A DNA stretch of 64,000 nt from Candidatus Gastranaerophilales bacterium (GTDB taxonomy: Bacteria; Cyanobacteriota; Vampirovibrionia; Gastranaerophilales; Gastranaerophilaceae): the NCBI GenBank assembly GCA_944323985.1, contig CALUUP010000006.1, positions 1 through 64,000 of the forward strand. The letters run 5' to 3'. Both the position numbers and the translations under genes were made by a program. Shown one piece after another: positions 9,001 to 16,605 of this stretch. The notes under the pieces are model-generated. The model was not told where the DNA came from. It did not search any database and saw nothing but the letters and a program-made list of their open reading frames with translations. Every line of letters begins with the position of its first letter. Position 1 is the first letter of the stretch.

Positions 9001-9516
9001 TGTAGCTTGATCTATACGCCTGTCAAAATCTGCAACTCCTGCAATTTCATCAATAATCTTACGACGTTCATTCGGAGTACAATTTGTAATACTCATAACA
9101 TCGCCTTGCATCATAACATTATAACTGTTAGGAGTTATATTAAATTTTTCTAACTTTGCGTGAATATCTGACAAAGTAACAATCTTATCATCTAAATAAT
9201 AAATACTATTAAACCCTTGCGAAGACTTACGAATTCTTCTTGCAACAGAAAATTCACCGTCATCGCCAGCTTCTGCAAAAGTTACTTTTACAAAAGCCTC
9301 ATTTCTTTTATTGTAAGTTGATATTAAATGAAATAATTTTTCAGCCCTTAAAGTTCTTGATGTAGAAAGCCCTAACGCAAATAAAATACTATCAATAATA
9401 TTACTTTTTCCGGAGCCATTCGGTCCTGAAATAGTAGTAAACCCCTTTAACATAGGTATTTCAACTTTATTCGCAAACGACTTAAAGTTATCAACTTCGA
9501 GCTGTTTAATGTACAT
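6022..9516 (-). CDS. smc: Chromosome partition protein Smc
   Basis: A 1164-aa SMC ATPase, full length for the family. The Walker A is GPNGSGKSN (about residue 32). Two long coiled coils flank a hinge (about residues 500-660, with VDTVVNANIRGVHAPLMKLG). The C-terminal signature LAGMSGGEKALTALSF and Walker B FYAFDEVDASLD complete the head. The start ATG 9516 (MYIKQLEVDNFKSF) has AGAAGGG just upstream; an in-frame ATG seven codons earlier is less likely. It heads the smc-ORF6N-scpA-scpB run. Confidence 0.98.
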   Translation of the reverse strand: MYIKQLEVDNFKSFANKVEIPMLKGFTTISGPNGSGKSNIIDSILFALGLSTSRTLRAEKLFHLISTYNKRNEAFVKVTFAEAGDDGEFSVARRIRKSSQGFNSIYYLDDKIVTLSDIHAKLEKFNITPNSYNVMMQGDVMSITNCTPNERRKIIDEIAGVADFDRRIDQATNELDTVEKRVVNSTLILNEVNVRLEQLKEEKEVAMKYQKLKDEKVGLESQINTVKFFDLRRNLEKAHENILEFTKRKKEEELKSKDLEERLKLIKEKYEEISSTIKEKGEAHQIELKQKSEEIKGAISRKNSSIVYADKQIQENLKTIENTKNGIETQQGKIKDSELKISLKQDEIKGIEKNIQEQKEILHKILEDMSGLNETAEKHIERRNALRKELEEYQDKETKLIQKQAPMEADLSSKKKAIEEAKIKLEELENFKNNFSETKANKELLIEQLGKELDDFKIILKNTLHDLDKTKNEITDMDYDLQAARKKMYMLEASKQASEEANLGRAVDTVVNANIRGVHAPLMKLGQVDEEYSTAMEIAVGGRMAHIVVDDEHVASTCIELLKSSNAGRATFVPLNKIVKCPKSLNLPKEKGVIDFAINLIDFDDEYLNAFYYAVGDTLVVEDRSVANKLIGKYRMVTLSGDLFEKSGSITGGAVRKTGLKFAQNSDSELDTFRARLKDLESKYATLISKRSSLEAKMEDVRSKYSASTTEFNKAKLELTNLELSFESTQKNIDEKQDFIKITEPEIANIEKGLDKLEEEHISISEKMTDIQTSISEVEKLMNDADLKDLKEKTAGVEAEIKRYEKNMADANNEIEGLHQRIDFMNTTIKTHNDTIERALATNKDLELDKAKFNEEIKGLNEQLEVLEVQIKEITEKLGELLKQRDDINKDLVDIETQRNLKASDIEKIAEQIESFKARRRELEPQLEETKNILAEAGVNINDLTPVEMSIEEITSRIQRLQKRMDELGAVNMKALEDYEKVLARQQELQGQIDTLSKEREQILERMKGYEDLKKETFLKTYNVLNENFKDIFHKLSDGEGTLILENEEKPFEGGLDIEAQPRDKKKQRLAGMSGGEKALTALSFVFAIQKYMPAPFYAFDEVDASLDGINVEKLAHIVQSQAETTQFIVVSHRKPMIESANRTIGVTQKEKGISKVTGVKLRD

Positions 9517-9591
9517 TAAATCCCTTCTCCCATACATTAATTAGACACTAAAAACCCCTGCATGTCAATCTGTAAATAATAATAAACTTAA

Positions 9592-10926
9592 CTATTTTCC
9601 TATACAAAAATTTGAAAAGATATTATCTAAAATATCATCCGTAATTAACTCTCCGGTAAGCTCATCTAATGCTAATATCGCAGATTTAACATCAATTGAA
9701 ATTAAATCTTGAAGTTCATTTAATTTTGCGGCTAGATACGCTTGCTCTAAAGATTCTTTGGCTTTAACTAAACAAACTTGTTGACGAGAATTAGTCACAA
9801 ATTCTAAAGTTTCAGGCTCAATATCACAAACTTTTTGTTTCAAAAGTTGTTTTAAATCATTAACCCCTTCTCCACTTAAAGCTGAAATGTTTAAAGCTTC
9901 AATGTTTTCTTCTTTTGCTAAATCTGATTTGTTGGCAATTAAGATATAATTTTTATCTTTAATTAAATTTAAAACCTCTTTATCATCATTATCCAATCCT
10001 TTAGATGCGTCATATACAAAAAGAATCAAATCAGCCTCATCTAAAGATTGTTTAGAATATTCAATACCTATTTTTTCAACTTTAGAAATTTCTTCATCCT
10101 CTCTTATACCTGCTGTATCAATAAGAGTAACCGGAATTCCTAAATCAAGAGTTTCTCTGATAATATCTCTTGTCGTTCCTGCTATATCTGTAACGATTGC
10201 TCTATCTAAGTTTAATAAAGCATTAAAAAGAGAAGATTTTCCAACATTTGGTTTTCCAATAATAGCTACCGAAGCTCCTTGTCTAAATATATTAGAAGTT
10301 TTTGCACCTGCAAGAACTTTGTTTATTTTTTCAATGATTTCTTGAAAACAATTTTCTAAATATTCATATTCAGGCTCTTTTACATCATCAGGAAAATCAA
10401 TACCGGCAGTTATTTTAGACAAAACTTCAAAAATATCGTTTCTAATTTCATTAATCTTTTCTTTTAAAACTCCTGATAAGTTTTTCATAGAAACGTTTGC
10501 AAAATCAGAAGTCTTAGAGTGAATTATATCTGCAACAGATTCTGCTTGAGAAAGATCCATTCTTTTATTAAGAAAAGCTCTTTTAGTAAACTCCCCTTTT
10601 TCCGCTAATCTTGCACCATTTTTAAGAACAAGCTCAAGAATATTTTTTACAACATTAATTCCGCCATGACACTGGATTTCAATAACATTTTCTCCGGTAT
10701 AACTATTTGGTGCAAAAAATGGAAGTACTATCACTTCATCAATTTTCACACCATTATCAATAATCCAACCGTGATTAAATTTTCTTGGCTCAAACTTTGG
10801 ATTTGAAAAAATTTTTTCAATGATTTGAAAAGCTTTTTCGCCTGAAATCCTTATAACACCAACTCCACCAACACCTAAAGGAGTAGAAATTGCTGTGATT
10901 GTATCAAATTCTTCTAAAATATTCAT
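9592..10926 (-). CDS. mnmE: tRNA modification GTPase MnmE
   Basis: With MnmG it makes the 5-carboxymethylaminomethyl group on wobble uridine 34 of tRNAs. The N-terminal THF-binding domain begins DTITAISTPLGVGGVGVIRISG. The G domain has GKPNVGKSS (G1), DIAGTTRD (G2), DTAGI (G3) and NKSD (G4), and the C-terminus ends in FCIGK with the functional cysteine. 444 aa from ATG 10926, the usual length. It diverges from murF across a 45-bp gap whose promoters overlap, and its -10 (TACAAT) lies six bases before the ATG. Confidence 0.97.
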   Translation of the reverse strand: MNILEEFDTITAISTPLGVGGVGVIRISGEKAFQIIEKIFSNPKFEPRKFNHGWIIDNGVKIDEVIVLPFFAPNSYTGENVIEIQCHGGINVVKNILELVLKNGARLAEKGEFTKRAFLNKRMDLSQAESVADIIHSKTSDFANVSMKNLSGVLKEKINEIRNDIFEVLSKITAGIDFPDDVKEPEYEYLENCFQEIIEKINKVLAGAKTSNIFRQGASVAIIGKPNVGKSSLFNALLNLDRAIVTDIAGTTRDIIRETLDLGIPVTLIDTAGIREDEEISKVEKIGIEYSKQSLDEADLILFVYDASKGLDNDDKEVLNLIKDKNYILIANKSDLAKEENIEALNISALSGEGVNDLKQLLKQKVCDIEPETLEFVTNSRQQVCLVKAKESLEQAYLAAKLNELQDLISIDVKSAILALDELTGELITDDILDNIFSNFCIGK

Positions 10927-10932
10927 GACTCT

Positions 10933-10938
10933 ATTGTA
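10933..10938 (-). promoter_or_regulatory. -10 element of mnmE, leaderless placement
   Basis: TACAAT on the minus strand ends six bases before ATG 10926. The same bases are the -35 of the murF promoter, so the two divergent promoters occlude each other. Confidence 0.45.
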
Positions 10939-10962
10939 GCTCAAAAAAATTCATCATATAAT
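10934..10962 (+). promoter_or_regulatory. murF promoter
   Basis: TTGTAG (10934-10939) and TATAAT (10957-10962) with a 17-nt spacer. The predicted transcription start (about 10969) leaves a leader of only a few bases before ATG 10972. Confidence 0.6.
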
Positions 10963-10971
10963 ATGTTTGTT

Positions 10972-12267
10972 ATGAAAATAAAAGATTTAATTCAAGCAAC
11001 AAATGCTAAAGTTTTAAAAAATATTGATGAAAATTTAGAAGTTAAAATTTCTACTGATACTAGGACTATTTCAAAAGGAGATTTTTATCTGCCTTTAAAA
11101 GGTGCTTCTTTTGATGGTGAAAAATTTATTTCTCAAGCTTTAGAAAAAGGAGCAATTGGAGCTTTTTCAACAACAGATGAAGGAACTTTAAAGGTAAATA
11201 ACACTTTAGAAGCTTATTTAAAACTAGCAAATTATCGAAGGAACAAGCTCAATTTCAAAGTTGTAGCAATTACAGGAAGCTCAGGCAAAACTACTACCAA
11301 AGAGCTTGTAGCATCAGCTCTTAGCGAAAAATTTAAAACATTCAAAACTCCGCTAAACCATAATAACGAGATCGGATTTTGTCAAACAATTTTTGAAGCC
11401 CCAGAAGATACAGAAGTCTTAGTACTTGAAATGGGAATGAGAGGACTGGGCGAGATTGAATTACTTTCAAAATATTCAGAACCGGATATTACGATTATTT
11501 CAAATGTTGGAACTGCTCATATCGGAAGATTAGGTTCAAGAGAAAATATTGCTAAAGCTAAGTGTGAAATTGTTAAATACCAAAGAGGAAATGTTTTTAT
11601 AGCACATGATGATGAGCTTATAAAAAAAACGGTTCAATTTGATGGTAAAAAAATCTTTTATTCAATAGGTGATGTAAAAATCATTGAAAAAACTGCAAAT
11701 TATTCTAAATTTGAATATGAAAATAATATCTATGAATTAAATGTAGGTGGAGATTATAACATTGAAAATGCTCTAAGTGCAATTAATGCAGGATTAGAGC
11801 TAGGGATGAATATTACTGAAATTCAAAAAGGTTTGAAAAAATATAAACCAATAGAAAAACGTTGGGAAGCGATAAATGCAGGTGGTTTTGAAATAATAAA
11901 TGACAGCTATAATGCAAATCCTGAATCAATGCGCGCTTTTATTGATACAATTTTTGAACACTATAAAGATTATGCAATAGTTCTTGGAGATATGGGAGAA
12001 TTAGGAAATGAAGAAATTACATATCACAGAGAATTAGGCAAATATATCAATTCTCATAAATTATTAAATAAGAATTGTAAAATTCTATCTGTTGGTGATT
12101 TATCAAAAAATATTACAGATGAAATTAACAATTGTTTTTCAAAACATTTTAATAGTATTGAAAAAGTTGTTTTATTTATCAAAAATAATCTTCAAAAATC
12201 AACAAAATTGTTTTTAAAAGCATCAAGAAGCATGAAATTCGAGAGAATAATTGAAGAATTAAAGTAA
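10972..12267 (+). CDS. murF: UDP-N-acetylmuramoyl-tripeptide--D-alanyl-D-alanine ligase
   Basis: Adds D-Ala-D-Ala to the UDP-MurNAc-tripeptide, the last cytoplasmic step of peptidoglycan precursor synthesis. The ATP-binding loop GSSGKTTTKE (about residue 105), PLNHNNEIGF, the Mur-ligase middle-domain segment SNVGTAHIGRLGS and NDSYNANPESM (a MurF signature) are all present. ATG 10972 is preferred to ATG 10963 because the latter directly abuts the -10. No Shine-Dalgarno is visible. Alone on this strand and followed by a 300-bp gene-free stretch. Confidence 0.95.
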   Translation: MKIKDLIQATNAKVLKNIDENLEVKISTDTRTISKGDFYLPLKGASFDGEKFISQALEKGAIGAFSTTDEGTLKVNNTLEAYLKLANYRRNKLNFKVVAITGSSGKTTTKELVASALSEKFKTFKTPLNHNNEIGFCQTIFEAPEDTEVLVLEMGMRGLGEIELLSKYSEPDITIISNVGTAHIGRLGSRENIAKAKCEIVKYQRGNVFIAHDDELIKKTVQFDGKKIFYSIGDVKIIEKTANYSKFEYENNIYELNVGGDYNIENALSAINAGLELGMNITEIQKGLKKYKPIEKRWEAINAGGFEIINDSYNANPESMRAFIDTIFEHYKDYAIVLGDMGELGNEEITYHRELGKYINSHKLLNKNCKILSVGDLSKNITDEINNCFSKHFNSIEKVVLFIKNNLQKSTKLFLKASRSMKFERIIEELK

Positions 12268-12468
12268 AAATTTAATACATGCCAACATCTTTACAAAACT
12301 TAATCCATAACCAAATACATGCAAACATGCTAGCCACATGGTTTTTCATGGTTAAATTCGCTAAAAGCATGTAGATTTAGGGTTATAACATGTATAAACA
12401 CCCAATCAACCAATATCATTAAACATTTCAGAGTTTTTAAGAAATCTTAACAAATAATATTTTTGGGG

Positions 12469-12496
12469 TTGTAAAAGGTTTCTTAATCAATATAAT
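12469..12496 (+). promoter_or_regulatory. Promoter of the Cys-rich 71-aa protein
   Basis: TTGTAA (12469-12474) and TATAAT (12491-12496), spacer 16 nt. The transcript would have a leader of about 65 nt. Confidence 0.6.
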
Positions 12497-12508
12497 AGAA
12501 ATATGGAT

Positions 12509-12526
12509 AGGATTTGGGGAAATCCT
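12509..12526 (+). promoter_or_regulatory. 5'-leader hairpin with GGGG loop
   Basis: AGGATTT (12509-12515) pairs perfectly with AAATCCT (12520-12526), exposing GGGG in the loop near the 5' end of the mRNA. A similar TTGGGGA loop occurs in the candidate RNA at 41.4 kb. Confidence 0.5.
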
Positions 12527-12567
12527 AAGGTTAAAAATCACAAATAAATATAATTTTGGAGGAATAA

Positions 12568-12783
12568 GTGTTTAAGAGTCGTGATATGGGGAGAGCGATT
12601 GCTGTTAAAAGATGGACACCAACAGCATTAGAATGTTATAAAAGAGGATGTGTATGTGAAGGATGTTTTTATAGTGACTTCTTTAGTGCAACAGCTCAAA
12701 AGTGCCAAATGAAAGCTGCAGTATTAGAATTAGTAAGAACAATTGGAACTCCTAATGTTGAGTTACCGCAGATTTTGGAATAA
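12568..12783 (+). CDS. Conserved-looking Cys-cluster small protein
   Basis: A 71-aa protein starting at GTG 12568, with GGAGG five bases upstream. The core CYKRGCVCEGCFYSDFF is followed by KCQMKAAVLELVRTIGTPN, giving five cysteines in a pattern (CxxxxCxCxxC plus one distant C) that suggests metal or Fe-S binding. I recall similar small proteins from Firmicutes and Melainabacteria, without a known function. No membrane or signal segment. Monocistronic, with its own promoter and a structured leader. Confidence 0.85.
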   Translation: MFKSRDMGRAIAVKRWTPTALECYKRGCVCEGCFYSDFFSATAQKCQMKAAVLELVRTIGTPNVELPQILE

Positions 12784-12803
12784 ATCTTTTGTAAAAAACC
12801 CTC

Positions 12804-12831
12804 TTTAAAAATACAAAAAATGTTGTATAAT
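12804..12831 (+). promoter_or_regulatory. Promoter of the hibernation factor gene
   Basis: TTTAAA (12804-12809) and TATAAT (12826-12831) with a 16-nt spacer, followed by AGGAGGTG just before ATG 12859, the strongest Shine-Dalgarno in the window. This suggests high expression. Confidence 0.6.
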
Positions 12832-12858
12832 AAAAGGGTAGTACATTAGGAGGTGTAA

Positions 12859-13221
12859 ATGCATATACACGTAAACGGTAAAAACATTGAGATTACAGAT
12901 GCTATCAAAGCTTATGTTAAAGAAAAAGTAGGAAAAGTAGCAAACCACTATGATCAAATCACAGGAATTGATGTGGTTTTATCTGTAATCAAAAACCCCG
13001 CAGCTACAGGAAAACACGTTGCAGAAGTTTCTTGCAAAATGAACACTGGAGTTGTACACTGTGAAGAGTCAGCTGAATCAATGTACGCAAGTATCGATTT
13101 ATTAGCTGATAAATTATCACGTCAAGTTAAAAAATTTAAAGACAAAGCATTAACTTCTGACAAAGCTACGATTCGTGGTATAGAAATGAAAGAGTCTGAT
13201 GCTGAGGCTGTAGAAAGTTAA
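12859..13221 (+). CDS. hpf: Ribosome hibernation promoting factor / RaiA family (short form)
   Basis: A 120-aa protein of the HPF/YfiA family, which binds the 30S decoding site in resting cells. The family fold is clear: MHIHVNGKNIEITDAIKAYVKEKVGK at the start, then KHVAEVSCKMNTGVVHC and SMYASIDLLADKLSRQVKKFKDK. It lacks the C-terminal dimerisation domain of long HPF. Strong promoter and RBS. The glycosyltransferase gene follows after 4 nt and may be co-transcribed. Confidence 0.95.
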   Translation: MHIHVNGKNIEITDAIKAYVKEKVGKVANHYDQITGIDVVLSVIKNPAATGKHVAEVSCKMNTGVVHCEESAESMYASIDLLADKLSRQVKKFKDKALTSDKATIRGIEMKESDAEAVES

Positions 13222-13225
13222 ATAA

Positions 13226-14020
13226 ATGATTAACAACAAAAAAGTTGTAATAATTATGCCTGCTTACAATGCAGAAAAAACTTTAGAGAAAACTTATAAT
13301 GAGATTTATCAAAATTTCGTCGACGAGATTATCCTTGTCGACGATTTCTCTTCTGATAATACGAAAGAAATTGCGAAAAAATTAAACATCACGACCATTT
13401 TACATGAAAAAAATAAAGGCTACGGCGCTAATCAAAAATCTTGTTATCGTGCAGCTTTGAATGCTAATGCGGATATTATTATAATGCTTCATCCTGATTA
13501 TCAATATACTCCAAAGCTTATTCCTGCAATAGCATCGATGATGGCTTTTGATGAATACGATGCCGTTATTGCGTCAAGAATGCTCGGAAATTCTGCGCTT
13601 AAAGGTGGTATGCCTCTGTATAAATTTATTGCTAACAGGTTTTTAACTGAGTTTCAGAACTTTTTTATCGGAGAAAAGTTATCAGAATATCATACAGGTT
13701 TTAGAGGTTTCACTCGAAAAATTCTTGAAACTTTACCTTTAGAAGATTGTAGTGATGATTTTATTTTTGATAATCAAATGCTGGCGTTGATTTTATTTAA
13801 TGGTTACAAAATAGGCGAAATATCTTGTCCTACAAAATATTTTAAAGAAGCTTCTTCTATTAATTTTATTCGCTCCTGTAAATACGGATTAGAAGTTCTT
13901 TTAGTAAGTTTAAAATATAGATTTGCAAAATTGGGAATAAAAATCAATTTATTTAATAACGGCGGTAGAATTTTAGATAGGGAAAAAGAATTAAATTATT
14001 ATAATAAAAGGGAATTATGA
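13226..14020 (+). CDS. Family 2 glycosyltransferase (dolichyl-phosphate-mannose-synthase-like)
   Basis: 264 aa. [18 protein letters not shown] and [14 protein letters not shown] form the nucleotide-sugar fold, and the acidic HPDYQYTP motif is in the metal-binding position. [12 protein letters not shown] is typical of DPM1/GtrB-like enzymes that transfer sugars to lipid phosphates at the membrane. No C-terminal membrane segments are obvious, so the product may act as a peripheral membrane enzyme. It lies 4 nt after hpf and overlaps rdgB by 4 nt. Confidence 0.9.
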   Translation: MINNKKVVIIMPAYNAEKTLEKTYNEIYQNFVDEIILVDDFSSDNTKEIAKKLNITTILHEKNKGYGANQKSCYRAALNANADIIIMLHPDYQYTPKLIPAIASMMAFDEYDAVIASRMLGNSALKGGMPLYKFIANRFLTEFQNFFIGEKLSEYHTGFRGFTRKILETLPLEDCSDDFIFDNQMLALILFNGYKIGEISCPTKYFKEASSINFIRSCKYGLEVLLVSLKYRFAKLGIKINLFNNGGRILDREKELNYYNKREL

Positions 14021-14607
14021 AAATAGTTTTAGCTTCATCAAATGAACATAAAGTAAAAGAGATTAATGAAATTGTTAATAAATTAGGCTACGATATAGAA
14101 TTTATTTTACCTGAAGGGAAATTTGATCCTGTTGAAGATGGTAATACATTTGAAGCAAATTCTTTGATTAAAGCCAAAGCTGCTTGGGAGCTAACAAAGA
14201 CTTGGGCTTTAGCAGATGATTCAGGCCTTTGTATTGATTCTTTAGGCGGAAAACCCGGAATATATTCTGCAAGATATGAAACAACTCCTCAAAAGAGAAT
14301 AGAGAGAGTTTTAAATGAAATGAAAAATATTGAAAATAGAAAAGCCCATTTTACTTGCGCAATGACTTTAATTAATCCTAAAGGAGAAATTGAATATGCT
14401 TGTAATGGAATTTGCGAAGGAAGTATTGCTTATAAACCAAGTGGAAAAAACGGCTTTGGGTATGATCCGATTTTTCTTTTAAAAAATTCAGATAAAACTA
14501 TGGCAGAATTAAATGACGATGAGAAAAATGAAATTTCCCATCGTTCATTAGCTTTACAAAAAGTTTTAAATTATATTAGTGAAGCTCATTTGGTTGAAAA
14601 CGAGTAA
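14017..14607 (+). CDS. rdgB: Non-canonical purine NTP pyrophosphatase (RdgB/HAM1)
   Basis: Hydrolyses ITP, dITP and XTP to the monophosphate, keeping damaged purines out of nucleic acids. [13 protein letters not shown] at the start, [43 protein letters not shown] in the centre and [11 protein letters not shown] plus ISHRSLAL near the end are the family motifs. 196 aa, normal length. It starts within the ATGA overlap with the glycosyltransferase gene, and its 3' end overlaps a convergent gene by 32 nt. Confidence 0.97.
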   Translation: MKIVLASSNEHKVKEINEIVNKLGYDIEFILPEGKFDPVEDGNTFEANSLIKAKAAWELTKTWALADDSGLCIDSLGGKPGIYSARYETTPQKRIERVLNEMKNIENRKAHFTCAMTLINPKGEIEYACNGICEGSIAYKPSGKNGFGYDPIFLLKNSDKTMAELNDDEKNEISHRSLALQKVLNYISEAHLVENE

Positions 14608-15007
14608 AGTTGTTAAGATATCCTCCTATAGGAATCATTGTATCTGTTCTATCATACATTTCAGGAGGTCCCATTCTGGATTGTTCCTGAGCTTCTATTT
14701 TTGCGTTATATTCGCTATTTTCTTGATATTGTTTTACTTTTACTTGTTGATAACAACTGTATTTTGCATCATTTGTCTCCAAGTTTCTACAATCATTAAT
14801 AGCATTTTCAAAGTCAACTCGTCTTTTATACCAATATGCTGCAGTTTCATTAAGTTTTCCCAAACCCTTCGGTTCTTGGACATCAACATATGCAGATGGA
14901 ACAAAATCTTTCCAGTTAGGCTCTGCAACACCATCAAAAGTTACAATTTCTTCTGCTATTACTGCTAATGGTAAAAATAATGTTAATAACAAAATAATTT
15001 TTTTCAT
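14576..15007 (-). CDS. Secreted small protein, unknown
   Basis: 143 aa with a classical Sec signal peptide (MKKIILLLTLFLPLAVIA, likely cut after residue 18). The mature part is rich in Tyr, Gln and Asn and has two cysteines (NDCRNLET and YSCYQQV) that could form a disulphide. No family recognised. An extended -10 (TGATATAAT, minus strand) and AAAAAGGG precede the ATG, so this one is an RBS-led mRNA. Overlaps the rdgB 3' end. Confidence 0.75.
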   Translation of the reverse strand: MKKIILLLTLFLPLAVIAEEIVTFDGVAEPNWKDFVPSAYVDVQEPKGLGKLNETAAYWYKRRVDFENAINDCRNLETNDAKYSCYQQVKVKQYQENSEYNAKIEAQEQSRMGPPEMYDRTDTMIPIGGYLNNFTRFQPNELH

Positions 15008-15111
15008 ACTTTATAAACCCTTTTTCTTGATTATATCATTTGAAATAATATTTTATCAAATTTTCGTTACAATTAATTTAAATTATTTTAGTATTAAACT
15101 AATATAATATT

Positions 15112-15621
15112 ATGGATAAGAATAATTTACGAAAATATTTTAAAGATTTAAGAAAAGAGCTATCAACACAAAAGATATCTCAAAATTTAGTTAACAAATT
15201 AATTAATTTAAAAGAATATCAAACTTCAAAAAATATAATGTTATTTTATCCATTGGATAGTGAAATAAACTTGTTAGAAATATTATCAGATACGTCAAAA
15301 AATTTTTATTTGCCTCGAATTGAGGGTGATGAAATTGTTTGTTGTCCATATAAAATTGGTGATGAGCTTCAAAGTTCAAAATTTAAAACTAAGGAGCCAA
15401 TCACAAACCCTGTAGATAAAAATAGTCTTGATTTAGTTATTGTGCCGGCACTTTGTTGTGATAAAAATAATTACCGTCTTGGGTATGGCAAAGGCTATTA
15501 TGATAGATTTTTAAAGGATTTTAACGGTTATACAATAACTTGTTTACCTAAAGAATTTATTATAAATACAATAAACCCTGATCAATATGACATTCCTATA
15601 AAATTAATAATCACAGATTAA
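15112..15621 (+). CDS. ygfA: 5-formyltetrahydrofolate cyclo-ligase
   Basis: Converts 5-formyl-THF to 5,10-methenyl-THF with ATP in one-carbon metabolism. The hallmark RLGYGKGYYDRFL is at about residues 123-135, and the N-terminal helix begins NLRKYFKDLRKEL. 169 aa, slightly short but complete. A TATAAT (15103-15108) ends only three bases before the ATG and no Shine-Dalgarno is visible, so the mRNA may be leaderless with an unusual spacing. Confidence 0.92.
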   Translation: MDKNNLRKYFKDLRKELSTQKISQNLVNKLINLKEYQTSKNIMLFYPLDSEINLLEILSDTSKNFYLPRIEGDEIVCCPYKIGDELQSSKFKTKEPITNPVDKNSLDLVIVPALCCDKNNYRLGYGKGYYDRFLKDFNGYTITCLPKEFIINTINPDQYDIPIKLIITD

Positions 15622-15622
15622 A

Positions 15623-15955
15623 CTATTGGAAATTGTAGGTAAACGAACTTCTAATAGCTGCATCGACAGCACCTTGAGCAGATTGTAATTCTGCATCAAC
15701 CATTTTTAATCTATTTTGATATTCTTGCATTTGTAAATCCAATTTCTTTTCAAGAATAATAAGTTTATCTCTTCTTGCTTCTAATTGTTTAATTGCGGGA
15801 TTTTCTGGATCTAAGTCATTGCCTAAGGCCATAATTTCATCAGAAGAAGCAACCAATTCCATCTTAGCTGATGCAATCCACTGGATTTTAGTTTCCAGCG
15901 TTATCTTATAAGCTGTTAAATACATCATTCTGAAACTAGAGGCAATTAATCCCAT
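15623..15955 (-). CDS. Lineage-specific protein with MG-x-x-AS N-terminus (short)
   Basis: 110 aa, entirely helical in appearance. The start MGLIASSFRMMYLTAYK resembles the start of the 575-aa protein at 17487-19214 (MGMAASQARYLALVARK). The middle (AIKQLEARRDKLIILEKKLDLQMQEYQNRLK) is a strong coiled coil. No signal peptide. AAGGA lies upstream of the ATG. I do not recognise a named family; such N-termini resemble terminal helices of axial filament or hook proteins, which is only an analogy. Confidence 0.75.
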   Translation of the reverse strand: MGLIASSFRMMYLTAYKITLETKIQWIASAKMELVASSDEIMALGNDLDPENPAIKQLEARRDKLIILEKKLDLQMQEYQNRLKMVDAELQSAQGAVDAAIRSSFTYNFQ

Positions 15956-15969
15956 AATACACAGTCCTT

Positions 15970-16239
15970 TTATCTTGTTTCGTTTAAATTCTTACCTTTC
16001 AAGAATGTGTGTTCATTACTTTCTGCAATCAAACTTTCCATTTTATGTAATTGATGCTTGTGATAATTTACCCTATACTTAGCCATTTTCAACTTTTGTC
16101 TAATGGTAAGCATATCTTTTAGGCTTGAAATTAAACTTACAGCCAGTGCCTTAAACGGATTTTTCCTTACAAAAAACGATCGGGCAAAATTCATAAAATT
16201 CACTAACCGTTGAATACTTTGTTGTAGTTCTTCACGCAT
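15970..16239 (-). CDS. Small basic helical protein, unknown
   Basis: 89 aa, rich in Lys, Arg and His and probably helical throughout, with TIRQKLKMAKYRVNYHKHQLHKM in the centre. No signal or clear membrane segment. TAGGAG lies 9 nt before ATG 16239. It is followed after 14 nt by the 15623-15955 gene, so the two form an operon driven by the palindromic promoter at 16267-16290. Confidence 0.7.
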   Translation of the reverse strand: MREELQQSIQRLVNFMNFARSFFVRKNPFKALAVSLISSLKDMLTIRQKLKMAKYRVNYHKHQLHKMESLIAESNEHTFLKGKNLNETR

Positions 16240-16266
16240 AAGCCTTTACTCCTATACGTTCTAAGC

Positions 16267-16290
16267 CTACATGTATTATAAAACATGTAG
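16267..16290 (-). promoter_or_regulatory. Palindromic operator enclosing a -10 element
   Basis: CTACATGT (16267-16274) and ACATGTAG (16283-16290) are perfect inverted arms. The 8-nt centre holds TATAAT on the minus strand (16275-16280), correctly placed to transcribe the 16239 and 15955 genes. A repressor bound here would cover the -10 directly. Confidence 0.6.
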
Positions 16291-16338
16291 TTAAAAATAA
16301 TTGCGTACCATTATATATTTTTTTTACATTTGTTAACA

Positions 16339-16566
16339 TTACTTAGAACTAGTCCTCTTGTTGGTTATAGAATTAAACACAAAACGTTTCTTATAATATT
16401 CTTTTTCTACTAAACTAGTTAACGGCAATTTTTCAGAAAACTTTAATTCTTCTCTATTATAATAGCGCTGCTCTTTACAAAAAGTTACAATTGCTACTAT
16501 CGTTTTGATAATAGCATTATTTAGTATTAAATCTAACATTATTCTAAAAAACGTGCGTCCTTGCAT
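16339..16566 (-). CDS. Small hypothetical protein
   Basis: 75 aa with a hydrophobic segment at about residues 7-29 (FRIMLDLILNNAIIKTIVAIVTF) followed by a basic tail. Could be a single-pass membrane protein. No recognisable family and no clear RBS, so reality is moderately uncertain. It lies between the Gly-rich protein and the palindromic promoter in the same strand-run of lineage-specific genes. Confidence 0.5.
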   Translation of the reverse strand: MQGRTFFRIMLDLILNNAIIKTIVAIVTFCKEQRYYNREELKFSEKLPLTSLVEKEYYKKRFVFNSITNKRTSSK

Positions 16567-16605
16567 ATTATTAAATCTTTTTTATTAAATTAATAATCAA
16601 ATATA

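Larger units (their letters stand above)
12268..12567 (+). other. Gene-free stretch with CATG-rich competing hairpins
   Basis: No reading frame is supported here. Between about 12308 and 12373 there are several CATG-centred inverted repeats: TACATGC (12317) or ACATGCT (12325) can each pair with AGCATGTA (12366-12373), and TAACCA (12308) with TGGTTA (12349). The last 100 nt hold the promoter and leader of the 12568 gene. The hairpins lie between murF and that promoter and lack an evident U-tract. Confidence 0.45.

Noticed and set aside
12859-14607. hpf, GT2 and rdgB as a functional pathway
   Set aside because: They are adjacent and probably co-transcribed, but their known roles do not form one process.
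14579-14968. 129-codon plus-strand frame opposite the secreted protein
   Set aside because: No RBS, hydrophobic composition is that expected from antisense of a Lys/Glu/Gln-rich gene; the minus-strand frame has a proper signal peptide and RBS.
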